Source: DASZZV01 sp035544835
GTDB taxonomy: Bacteria; Acidobacteriota; Thermoanaerobaculia; Gp7-AA8
Reading direction: 5' to 3'
DNA length: 59,896 nt
Assembly: GCA_035544835.1 (NCBI GenBank)
Contig: DASZZV010000207.1
Location: 1 to 59,896 of the forward strand
A program made the position numbers and the translations under genes. Each line of letters begins with the position of its first letter. The stretch's first letter is position 1. Below, one piece after another: positions 1 to 7,156 of the stretch. The notes under the pieces were generated by a model, which saw nothing but the letters and a program-made list of their open reading frames with translations, was not told where the DNA came from and did no database searches.

Positions 1-342
1 GGAGGGATCGTGAAGAACCTGGACGGCAAATCGCTTCGGGTAGGTGGCGTGACCGATCACGTACACATGGTCGTCGGACTCCGGTCAACGCACTGCCTGT
101 CCGAATTCATGCGCGACGTGAAATCCTCATCCTCCGCATGGGTGCACAAGCGTCCGCGTAATAAGGGGTTTGCCTGGCAGGTCGGGTACGGTGGTTTCAC
201 GGTCAGCAAATCGAATCTGGATGCTGTCATCGAATACGTCGTAAACCAGGAGGAACATCATCGGCGTCGATCGTTTCAGGAAGAGTATCGCGAGCTCCTG
301 GAGAAGAATGAGATCAAGTTCGATGAGAGGTATCTGTGGTGA
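1..342 (+). CDS. REP-associated tyrosine transposase (IS200-like), 5' end cut by the window
   Basis: The window opens inside this gene. The frame is open from base 1, so the GTG at base 10 is probably an internal codon and the N-terminal part is missing. About 113 residues remain. They carry the HUH histidines in TDHVHMVVGL, a GYGGFTVS block with the likely catalytic tyrosine, and the family tail around EEHHRRRSFQEEY and DERYLW. This is the Y1 (HUH) transposase fold of the IS200/IS605 superfamily, REP-associated (RAYT) branch; known members cut and join REP hairpins in single-stranded DNA. No TnpB partner is visible. Matching REP-like palindromes start 8 bases after the stop and recur at the far end of the window, which supports the RAYT reading. 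Confidence 0.85.
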   Translation, partial: GGIVKNLDGKSLRVGGVTDHVHMVVGLRSTHCLSEFMRDVKSSSSAWVHKRPRNKGFAWQVGYGGFTVSKSNLDAVIEYVVNQEEHHRRRSFQEEYRELLEKNEIKFDERYLW

Positions 343-349
343 TGGCCTG

Positions 350-658
350 CGCCCCTACCGGGGCGCGTTGAAGATCAGGATGTCGTCGTCCAGTGGTTCG
401 CTTCGCTCACCACTGGCTACCAGTTGGTCGGCCCTCCGGGCCTTTGCACTCCGGAGTGTCGCCGGCAGGAGTCTTGGAAGTGGCGAGGTTCGAGTGCGTG
501 ACCGATGGAATGATTCTTCCGGGCGATAGCATGTTGTCGAGATCGCGTCCGCCTTTGAAGGAGGCCCGGAGGGCCGATCAGCTGGTAGCCAGTGGTGAGC
601 GAAGCGAACCACTGGAAACGCGAGTCCCGAGAATTTCAGTGCGCCCCGGCTGGGGCGC
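350..658. repeat. REP-like palindrome cluster next to the transposase
   Basis: Two copies of one roughly 53-base unit lie in opposite orientation (390-442 and 563-615). Each combines a GGCCC..GGGCC palindrome, a CTGGTAGCCAG motif and the near-palindrome CCAGTGG..CCACTGG with repeated TTCGC/GCGAA. The cluster is bounded by the small palindromes GCCCCTACCGGGGC (near 350) and GCGCCCCGGCTGGGGCGC (641-658). A third copy lies at 59782-59834. Short open frames here in several phases begin with the same residues because they read through the repeat, so I call no gene in this stretch. Confidence 0.8.
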
Positions 659-690
659 AGAGCCGAGAATCAATCGGTGCCTTCATCGCC

Positions 691-2214
691 CTATCTCGCT
701 TCCTCGTACAGCGGCGCGCCAGTCTCGTTGTCGACGATGGAAGCAAACGCGTAAAACGTCGCATCCGCGGTAATCGTGGAGATGACCAGGGTCAGGTCTT
801 TCGACTCTAGCCCTGCCAGCAATTCGAAGATATCGATCCCACTGAGGATCTGCCCCGCCTGTAGCTGGTAGTCACGCTTTCCGAGTGAGCGTCCGCTTTC
901 ATCGCGCAGATCGACTGTCAGCACCGCAGCTTTGGCCGACAGGTTCATCAGCGTCACGCTGGTGCGGCGGGCGGCAGAACGATCGAGACCGATCAGCGCG
1001 ACGCGTCGGCCGGTGTGAAAAAGGTCGCTCCAGCTGACAAGGGGAACCGCCTCGGAGGTCTGACCGCCGCGAGTTGTGACGTTGTAGGTGCTGCTGGTCA
1101 GCACGATTTCCGGCGTCGACAGATCAATTTCGATCGCACCATTGCCCTGCTCGAGCCCGAGGTCAGAGATCACGTCGTCGATCCGGCGCGACTCGTCGGG
1201 GGCGAGAACGTACTCTTTGATGACCTCTGTCTCCCCTGTGGAAGCGAGGTAGCGAAGGCGAAGACCGGCCGTGAATTGATCGCGGTTGAACATCGTCAGC
1301 CGCGTTCTCCACTGCGAACCGTTCGCCCCGGGAACCCGCGCCGCCGCCGGCAGCAGAAAGCGTTCGGAGTAGCTGAAGCTTTGACCTTCGGTTGCTGCAG
1401 CAGTAAGCGGTATCTCGAGAGAGGAGCCGCCACTCTCGATCTTGATGACGGACGCAAATGTCCCCGGGGCGGTCGATGCAAAGTTGACGGTCAGCGAGAG
1501 CGACGCACCCGGATTGAGGACGAGAGGCACGGGGAAAGAGCTCACCCTGAACGGGCCGTCTGCAACGCTGATGCGGCTTATCGACAACGGTGCGGTTCCT
1601 GAGTTGGCGATGATGAGGAGGCGTTCGGCCGCGCTGCCCAGAGGTACCGAGCCAAAGCCGACGGTTGCCGGTTCCACCGAGAGGATCGCGCGATTCGGCG
1701 TGATCGTAATGCCGCCATCCTGTTTCCCCGCGTAGGGAATGTCATTTCCCACGGCGTCCGATGCGCTGGGCTTGGTGAGGGAGTCAATCCTGACGAAGGC
1801 GAACCCGTCGGCCCCGGGGAGGACGTTGAACACGAGGTCGGTAATGACGCCGCTCGGAATCGTGGCCATAGGTAGATGGGGATCGAAGATGACGATTCCG
1901 ACTCGGCCAACGTCGCCCTCGACCGTCGAGTAGCTCGAGATCTGGAAGGAGGGCGGAACGGCTGGAGCGGGGAGGGCGAACTCCTGTCCTGAGGGACGCA
2001 GCGCCAGTCTGGTGGCGTCGTACGCCACAACGAAGGCGAGGGCTCCGGCCGAGGCGTCGGATTCCTGCAATCGAACCGGAACGGTGACCGTGCTGCCGGC
2101 GTTGGCGTTTCGTGAATCAACTTTCAGAAGGAAGGACGAAGCACTTGCCGAGGTGATGGCGGCCAGCGTCGAGAGAAGCCAGGTGGTGATCAGAAACCTT
2201 TTCGATCTCGTCAT
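691..2214 (-). CDS. Secreted protein with cohesin-like and ASPM-SPD-2-Hydin-type domains
   Basis: I place the start at the ATG at 2214, which gives a 507-residue protein beginning MTRSKRFLITTWLL, a classic Sec signal peptide; an in-frame upstream ATG at 2292 would bury it. After the signal comes a cohesin-like beta domain of about 150 residues (VDSRNANAGSTVTVPVRL, then LAFVVAYD). Next is an Ig-like ASPM/SPD-2/Hydin-type repeat (VGFGSVPLGS, IANSGTAPLSISRI, LTVNFASTAPG), often seen with 'choice-of-anchor D' proteins. The C-terminal half is beta-rich and unassigned. No anchor or catalytic motif is visible, so a structural or adhesive extracellular role is inference. It is divergent from the regulator gene at 2329. 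Confidence 0.7.
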   Translation of the reverse strand: MTRSKRFLITTWLLSTLAAITSASASSFLLKVDSRNANAGSTVTVPVRLQESDASAGALAFVVAYDATRLALRPSGQEFALPAPAVPPSFQISSYSTVEGDVGRVGIVIFDPHLPMATIPSGVITDLVFNVLPGADGFAFVRIDSLTKPSASDAVGNDIPYAGKQDGGITITPNRAILSVEPATVGFGSVPLGSAAERLLIIANSGTAPLSISRISVADGPFRVSSFPVPLVLNPGASLSLTVNFASTAPGTFASVIKIESGGSSLEIPLTAAATEGQSFSYSERFLLPAAARVPGANGSQWRTRLTMFNRDQFTAGLRLRYLASTGETEVIKEYVLAPDESRRIDDVISDLGLEQGNGAIEIDLSTPEIVLTSSTYNVTTRGGQTSEAVPLVSWSDLFHTGRRVALIGLDRSAARRTSVTLMNLSAKAAVLTVDLRDESGRSLGKRDYQLQAGQILSGIDIFELLAGLESKDLTLVISTITADATFYAFASIVDNETGAPLYEEAR

Positions 2215-2328
2215 GAGGGTCACTTGATGTGTCAGCTGGCCAGGCCGCAGGGCTCGGCGAGCAAGAGACTCAAAGCAAAGACTGTTCCGCACCGTGAGAT
2301 CGGTGTGGGGCCGATATAATGCGCGCCG

Positions 2329-3720
2329 ATGCCGCTCACGATTCTCATCGTCGACGACGAAGCGTCGTTGCGAGACTTTCTAAGCATTGTCTTCGAGCAG
2401 GAGGGCTGGGCAGTCCGCACGGCCGGCTCACTGAAAGAGGCACGGCAGTCGTTTCATCAGGCTGAGCCCGACCTCATCTTGTGCGATCTGATGATGCCGG
2501 ACGGGACCGGCCTCGATTTCCTCAAGGATGTGAAGGCCATCAGTCCGGTCATTCCAGTCATCATGATCACGGCCTATACCTCCACGCGGTCGGCCGTCGA
2601 TGCGTTGCGTGCCGGAGCCTACGATTACATCGCCAAGCCCTTCGACATCGAGGAGCTCAAGATCATCGTCCGCAAGGCCGTGGAGCGGAAGGAGCTCGAA
2701 GCCGAGAACGTCCATCTCCGCAGCGTCCTCGAGGAGCGCTTCACCTTCTCCAACATCATCGGCAAGAGCAGGCGGATGCAGGAGATCTTCTCCATCATCT
2801 CGCGGATCGCTCCGGCGAATTCGACCGTGTTGATCACCGGCGAATCGGGCACGGGTAAGGAGCTGATCGCTCGCGCCATCCATTTCAGGTCAAAGCGTCG
2901 CGGGAAATTCGTCTCCATCAACTGCGGCGCCTTGCCGGAGAACCTTCTGGAGTCCGAGCTCTTCGGGCACGAGCGGGGCTCCTTCACCGGGGCCATTCGC
3001 GAGAAGAAAGGACTGTTTCAGGAGTCGGAGAAGGGAACGATCTTCCTCGACGAGATCGGCGAGATGACTACGGCCATGCAGATCAAGCTGTTGCGTGTGC
3101 TGCAGGACCACTTGATTCGCAAAGTCGGTGGCAACGAGGAGATCCCGGTCGACACGAGGGTCATCGCGGCGACGAATCGCGATCTTGCCGAGTCGATCCA
3201 GCGGGGAACGTTCCGCGAGGATCTCTTCTATCGAATCAACGTCATTCCGATCGCCCTGCCGCCCTTGCGCCAGCGAACCGAAGACATTCCGCTCCTGGCT
3301 GACCATTTCATCACCAAGTACACGACCAGTATGAAGCTGCCTCCCAAGCGGATCTCGACCGAGGCCATGCGCTCGCTGGAGAAGTACTCGTGGCCCGGCA
3401 ACGTCCGCGAGCTCGAGAACGTCATCGAGCGCACCGTCGCGCTCGAACAGAGCGACGTTCTCACTACCCGATCCCTTCCCGAGAGCGTGCTGCTGGGGAT
3501 CAATACGAATTCGGATGTTTTTGAATTGCCCCCCGACGGGTTGAACCTGGAAAAGCACCTGGAGATGATCGGCAAGCTGCTCATGCTCCAGGCTCTGGAG
3601 CGGAGCCATGGCGTACAGACTCAGGCCGCCGAACTGCTGCAGATGTCCTTTCGTTCCTTTCGCTACTATGTGAAAAAGTACGAGCTGCTGACGGGCTCAC
3701 GCGAGGAGGAAACGACATGA
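2329..3720 (+). CDS. Sigma-54-dependent response regulator, NtrC family
   Basis: 463 residues in the standard NtrC order. The receiver domain covers residues 4-118, with phospho-acceptor Asp53 and Lys103 in KPFD. The AAA+ domain follows: Walker A GESGTGKE at 171-178, the sigma-54 contact loop as GSFTGA at 217-222 (Ser in place of the commoner Ala) and Walker B GTIFLDE. A Fis-type HTH lies near residues 425-455. It activates RNA polymerase bound with sigma-54 after phosphorylation by a histidine kinase. No kinase gene lies next to it, so it is an orphan here. It overlaps the DUF192 gene by 4 bases, implying co-translation. The fold resembles PilR and NtrX as much as NtrC, so I give no symbol. 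Confidence 0.93.
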   Translation: MPLTILIVDDEASLRDFLSIVFEQEGWAVRTAGSLKEARQSFHQAEPDLILCDLMMPDGTGLDFLKDVKAISPVIPVIMITAYTSTRSAVDALRAGAYDYIAKPFDIEELKIIVRKAVERKELEAENVHLRSVLEERFTFSNIIGKSRRMQEIFSIISRIAPANSTVLITGESGTGKELIARAIHFRSKRRGKFVSINCGALPENLLESELFGHERGSFTGAIREKKGLFQESEKGTIFLDEIGEMTTAMQIKLLRVLQDHLIRKVGGNEEIPVDTRVIAATNRDLAESIQRGTFREDLFYRINVIPIALPPLRQRTEDIPLLADHFITKYTTSMKLPPKRISTEAMRSLEKYSWPGNVRELENVIERTVALEQSDVLTTRSLPESVLLGINTNSDVFELPPDGLNLEKHLEMIGKLLMLQALERSHGVQTQAAELLQMSFRSFRYYVKKYELLTGSREEETT

Positions 3721-4205
3721 AGACCCTGGCCATCATGCTGCTAACCATCGCTTTGGCGGGCATGGGCTGCGAGCCGTCGAGCCGTCAGGTCAATGTTCCC
3801 GTGGCGCGGCCGTCCAATGGGCCCATGGTGGTCTTCCCCGACGGATTCAAGATCGACTGCGAGCTGGCCGATACCGATGAGACCAGGCAGCAGGGGCTGA
3901 TGTACCGGGAGAGTCTCGCTCCGGGGAAGGGGATGATCTTTATCTTTACGCAGGCTGGCTTCTATCCGTTCTGGATGAAGAACACGCTGATTCCGCTCGA
4001 CATGATCTGGCTCGATGGAACGAAGAAAATCGTCTCGATCTCGGAGAAAGTCCCTCCCTGTGCGGCCGATCCCTGTCCCACCTATCCCCCGACCGGAAAT
4101 GCGCTGTATGTTCTGGAGATCGCCGGCGGGGAAGCGGCAAAGCACCACCTCAAGAGCGGAGATTCGGTAGTCATGCAGCACTTCGAGAATTTTGTCGCTC
4201 GATAA
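3717..4205 (+). CDS. DUF192 family lipoprotein
   Basis: 162 residues. The N-terminus MKTLAIMLLTIALAGMGC is a lipoprotein-type signal whose Cys would be lipidated, although the residues before it fit the lipobox loosely. The rest is a DUF192 (COG1430) domain, recognised by the hallmark stretches QQGLMYRESL and FWMKNTLIPLDMIWLD and the following VSISEKVPPC. The biochemical function of DUF192 is unknown. The start overlaps the stop of the regulator gene (ATGA), so the two are translationally coupled. Confidence 0.85.
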   Translation: MKTLAIMLLTIALAGMGCEPSSRQVNVPVARPSNGPMVVFPDGFKIDCELADTDETRQQGLMYRESLAPGKGMIFIFTQAGFYPFWMKNTLIPLDMIWLDGTKKIVSISEKVPPCAADPCPTYPPTGNALYVLEIAGGEAAKHHLKSGDSVVMQHFENFVAR

Positions 4206-4255
4206 GGCCGTTAAGCCGAATGAAGTTGCACGACACACTACTGGCGGCCTGATGG

Positions 4256-5146
4256 TTGCTGGAAAATCCAAGAATGCTTGCCCGAACTCGCGAAAATCTG
4301 CAGTCCATTTACGTTCTGATTTTTCTGAACGTCGCTTTTTTCCTGTTCCAGTACCAGGATCAGGAGCGCTATCGCTATCTCTTCTCCTTCGATAGATCGC
4401 GTGTGCTTTCCGGCGAGCTCTGGCGGATCTTCACCTATCAGTTTGTGCAGAGCGGCCCGCTGTCGCTCTTCTTCGTCCTGCTGATCCTGTACATCATGGG
4501 ATCGGCTGTGGAGGCGACGCTCGGCACGTTCGACTTCATGGCGCTCTTTCTTCTCTCGCTCTTCGGATCGGTAGCCATCGCCTTTGGTTTGAACATCGCC
4601 CTGCTGGGGTCGTTCTTCATCAGCTACTCGTTACTGTTCGTCTACGCCTACCTTTTTCCGGAGCAGACCTTCTACGTCTTTTTCGTTCTGCCGGTGAAGG
4701 TGAAGTGGCTGGCCTGGATCGCCGTCGGCGTGTTGATCGTTGGAATCGTCATCGGGAACAAACAGTCCATCGCCGCGGCGGGAGGTGTCATCCTCAGCTT
4801 CGGCTACTTTCTCCTCCGGAACCGCCGTCCCGCTCTTCCCAAAGCTCTGCGCCCCGATCTTCCGAAGAAGGGTCTGGACGAGGAGCAGCTGGTCGTTCAC
4901 CGGAACCTGGTGCTCTATCAGAAGATCAAGAAAGCGCTCGGCCCCGGAACAGCAGAAGAGCGAGCCGCGCTCGCTGCGTCGATCCTGCCGACGATCAAGG
5001 CGGGAGTGAACATCTGTCCGCCGCGCGACTTCAAGCCTGAGCACGAAGACCGCTACTGTGCGCGATGCGAGGGCTTCGCCGAGTGCTCGGTTCGCCACAT
5101 GCGCTTGTCAGACCCGGCCCTGGCCGAGGGCGAGACTCACTCCTGA
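4256..5146 (+). CDS. Rhomboid-like membrane protein lacking catalytic residues
   Basis: Up to 296 residues. The TTG at 4256 and the ATG at 4274 are both possible starts, and the ATG gives the cleaner N-terminus (MLARTRENLQ). Six hydrophobic segments span roughly residues 20-190, with a rhomboid-like first loop (GELWRIFTYQFVQSGPLSLF). The active-site positions look lost. The GxSG serine motif of TM4 is replaced by GSFFISYS, and the TM6 His by AAAGG. This suggests a pseudoprotease like Derlins or iRhoms. A soluble tail of about 100 residues ends with four cysteines (CPPRDF, CARCEGFAEC) that could bind a metal. It lies 50 bases after the DUF192 gene and is probably in the same transcript. Confidence 0.7.
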   Translation: MLENPRMLARTRENLQSIYVLIFLNVAFFLFQYQDQERYRYLFSFDRSRVLSGELWRIFTYQFVQSGPLSLFFVLLILYIMGSAVEATLGTFDFMALFLLSLFGSVAIAFGLNIALLGSFFISYSLLFVYAYLFPEQTFYVFFVLPVKVKWLAWIAVGVLIVGIVIGNKQSIAAAGGVILSFGYFLLRNRRPALPKALRPDLPKKGLDEEQLVVHRNLVLYQKIKKALGPGTAEERAALAASILPTIKAGVNICPPRDFKPEHEDRYCARCEGFAECSVRHMRLSDPALAEGETHS

Positions 5147-5530
5147 GGTGCGTCATCTCCCGAGGGCTGGGAGATTCCCTGGACACGATTTGCTCATGAC
5201 ACTGGTTCCTGGCTGAGGGGAAGATCGTGTACGCGCATCGAGACCTCGTCCACGCTCACCGCAACACCTCGTATGAGCTCAGCTTCCAACTCATGCAGAA
5301 CGCGTAGGACCAGAGTTGCCAACTGTCAGCGGACTCGTCGAGGAGCTGAGTAGCACGATTCACCATGCTGTCGACAAGCGCCGAAGGCGACGTTCACTCC
5401 TGAGGTGAGGCCGGACAGCTTCCCTTTTTCAGCTAGATTAGCTCCGCGACATTCGCAAGAATGCTTAGCGATTCGTACTGTCGGAACGCGAAGGCTGAGA
5501 CTAGCGGAGATACTGTTCAGCTGGCGTTCA
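5147..5530. other. Intergenic stretch with no convincing gene
   Basis: Both strands are broken by stops. A minus-strand frame of about 40 codons around 5190-5330 (ELEAELIRGVAVSVDE) looks protein-like but has no start, so at most it is a gene scrap. A 14-base motif, TCACTCCTGAGGTG, occurs at both edges (near 5140 and 5395), hinting at an old duplication or insertion. Confidence 0.4.
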
Positions 5531-5787
5531 TCAGCGATAGGCTTTATCGCGCGGGAGAACGCGGAGAATGACGATCGTGCCGTCAGGTTCTTCGCGAAAA
5601 CGGATACGCAGATTGCCGGAGCGGAGGCGGTATTCGGCTCCGAGCGGCCCCTGCAGGCTTTCACCTCTCCTTCGCTCGTTTCGGCAAAGCGAACGACCAC
5701 GCGGGCGACGCGGCGCTGGTTCTCTGGATTGAGGCGCCGAAGATCCTTTGCAGCGCTTTCAGACCAGCGCACTGCCGCATGACTCAT
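5531..5787 (-). pseudogene. RelE/ParE-type toxin gene broken by one frameshift
   Basis: Translation from 5787 gives MSHAAVRWSESAAKDLRRLN and continues with a RelE/ParE helix pattern up to GEVKA (near 5657). The frame then turns to nonsense. A shift of one base at 5650-5660 restores a perfect family ending: LQGPLGAEYRLRSGNLRIRF, then EEPDGTIVILRVLPRDKAYR and a stop at 5531. The joined protein would be about 85 residues, normal for this mRNA-interferase or gyrase-poison fold. The upstream antitoxin overlaps it by 4 bases. It is probably an inactivated toxin. A sequencing or assembly error, or a programmed shift, cannot be excluded from sequence alone. Confidence 0.8.
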
Positions 5788-6023
5788 TCGTTGATTCCGA
5801 GACGCCGAAGCAACTCCTCATGTGAGATGGTTTGGCCGGACCGCGCTTCGGTCAAACCGCCGTCGAAGTCGTCGTCGGGCTCGTCATCCGGCGGCGCGTT
5901 CGCGAGCAGGATCTGCAGCGGATTCGCCGGCTGCTCAAGGGCGGTCAGGATGCGTGCGGCCGTGAGGAGTTCGGACTCCGGAAGCTTGTCTACGATTTCG
6001 TGAAGCATTTCTCGCGTGGTCAT
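5784..6023 (-). CDS. Antitoxin of the decayed RelE-type module
   Basis: 79 residues from the ATG at 6023 (MTTREMLHEIVDKLPESELL). An upstream in-frame start at 6083 adds only unstructured residues, and GGAGGAACC sits just ahead of 6023, fixing the start. A short N-terminal helical region is followed by an acidic linker (PPDDEPDDDFDGG) and a C-terminal helix (ISHEELLRRLG). This is the typical layout of small RelE-neutralising antitoxins. The stop overlaps the toxin start (ATGA). No classical DNA-binding motif is obvious. The call rests mainly on context and layout. Confidence 0.7.
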   Translation of the reverse strand: MTTREMLHEIVDKLPESELLTAARILTALEQPANPLQILLANAPPDDEPDDDFDGGLTEARSGQTISHEELLRRLGINE

Positions 6024-6199
6024 GGTTCCTCCCTGGGGGACCGCGGTGTCGTCCGCATCGAGTGAGAACAGCGTCAGACCCACGTTGATCTTCGCACAGC
6101 AGCGCGCTCCGAGACATGAGTGACGCCCACGTCAAATCGCGGCCGTCAGCGTTACGCTCGTCGAGCCCTATCGTCGCCAGAATGGTGACCAGCGAGCGG

Positions 6200-6922
6200 T
6201 TATGGTGATGCCGGTCCGCCGCCCGGATCGGAACCGCCACCCGGACCGCGGCGCTTTCTGAACCGGCGTCTGCGCCGACGGGCCGGACTGTCGGCCTGGC
6301 TGTCCTGATTGACGCTGGTAGGCGCCGGCTTTTCCGCTCTGCCCTGCGACGGTTGCGGCTGTTGCTGAGGAGGCCGCGGCTGCTGCGGCGGTCGCGTCTC
6401 AGTGTGCTGCACTGCTCCCGCTTCCGGCGCGCCTGCGCCCTGTCCCGGTCTCCGACCTCGCCTCCGTCTGCGTCCCTTCTTCTCGGACTGGGCGGCCCCG
6501 GTCGCGGCGTTCTGCGTGGCCTGGGCGGGTTGCGGCGAAGCTGGGGAAACGGCGTTTCTCTGAGGGGGTCCCGGACGCCTCTGGTTCTCACCCGGGCGCT
6601 GGCCTAGTCCCTGACGCTGCGGCTGAGGAGGACGTTCCCCCTCGGGGCGGGCCGGACGATTCGGTCGACGCGCGTTGCCGCGCTCGGGACGACCGGCGGC
6701 CGGCTTCGGACGCCGCCCCCGCGGCTCACGCCGCCCCTCCCTGCTCTCTTCTTTCGCCTTCCCGATCGCCGGAACCTTGACGCCCCGTCGGGCCAGCATG
6801 CGGCTCGACTCAGCGTCACGACGGGCCTGGAGCGGGTCGAACTTGCAATAGGGGCAGACCCTCCAGCCTTCCGGGTAGGTCCGGGTGCACTTCTTACAGA
6901 GAATGCTTTTGGGCAGAGGCAT
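6200..6922 (-). CDS. Zinc-ribbon protein with long Arg/Pro/Gln-rich disordered tail
   Basis: 240 residues from the ATG at 6922 (MPLPKSILCKKCTRTYPEGW). The open frame extends upstream to 7375, but that part reads through a palindrome and I reject it. The first 30 residues form a four-cysteine zinc ribbon (C9, C12, C23, C26; CKKC and CPYC). Everything after residue about 55 is low-complexity: RRPEGE-type, PPQ and RRRRRR blocks, with the tail rich in GGG and R. The charge suggests RNA binding or ribosome association, as in RGG proteins, but no family assignment is secure. It is monocistronic. Confidence 0.6.
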   Translation of the reverse strand: MPLPKSILCKKCTRTYPEGWRVCPYCKFDPLQARRDAESSRMLARRGVKVPAIGKAKEESREGRREPRGRRPKPAAGRPERGNARRPNRPARPEGERPPQPQRQGLGQRPGENQRRPGPPQRNAVSPASPQPAQATQNAATGAAQSEKKGRRRRRGRRPGQGAGAPEAGAVQHTETRPPQQPRPPQQQPQPSQGRAEKPAPTSVNQDSQADSPARRRRRRFRKRRGPGGGSDPGGGPASP

Positions 6923-7018
6923 CGGGGGCGGATTGTACACGCGCTCGCAGAAACAGGGGGAAGGTCGGCTCCGCGTGAAGACCCTTACCGCGTCGCACAC
7001 CGTGATCGGCAAAGTTGT

Positions 7019-7115
7019 CCGAGGGGAGCGGGCGCCTCGCCCGCTCTGCGGTAACACACGCGCCGATTCTTCGAGCACTCGCTCGAAGAGCGGGCGAGGC
7101 GCCCGCTCCCCTCGG
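7019..7115. repeat. Perfect 29-bp inverted repeat hairpin
   Basis: Arms at 7019-7047 and 7087-7115 are perfect reverse complements (CCGAGGGGAGCGGGCGCCTC and onward). The 39-base centre holds a smaller hairpin (TTCGAGCACTCGCTCGAA). It lies between the divergent genes ending near 6922 and starting at 7157. It carries no U-tract typical of a terminator, so a MITE or REP-type mobile palindrome is more likely. Confidence 0.85.
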
Positions 7116-7156
7116 CGAGACGCCCAGGGCTGCCTATGCCGGACTAGGATAGGCAC

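Noticed and set aside
308..810. Overlapping open frames starting MVRFAHHWLP near the window start
   Set aside because: The shared start comes from the REP unit, which recurs at 59782-59834 with the same false frame.
2214..2292. In-frame upstream start (MRNSLCFESL) for the cohesin-like protein
   Set aside because: It would place 26 residues before a clear signal peptide starting at 2214.
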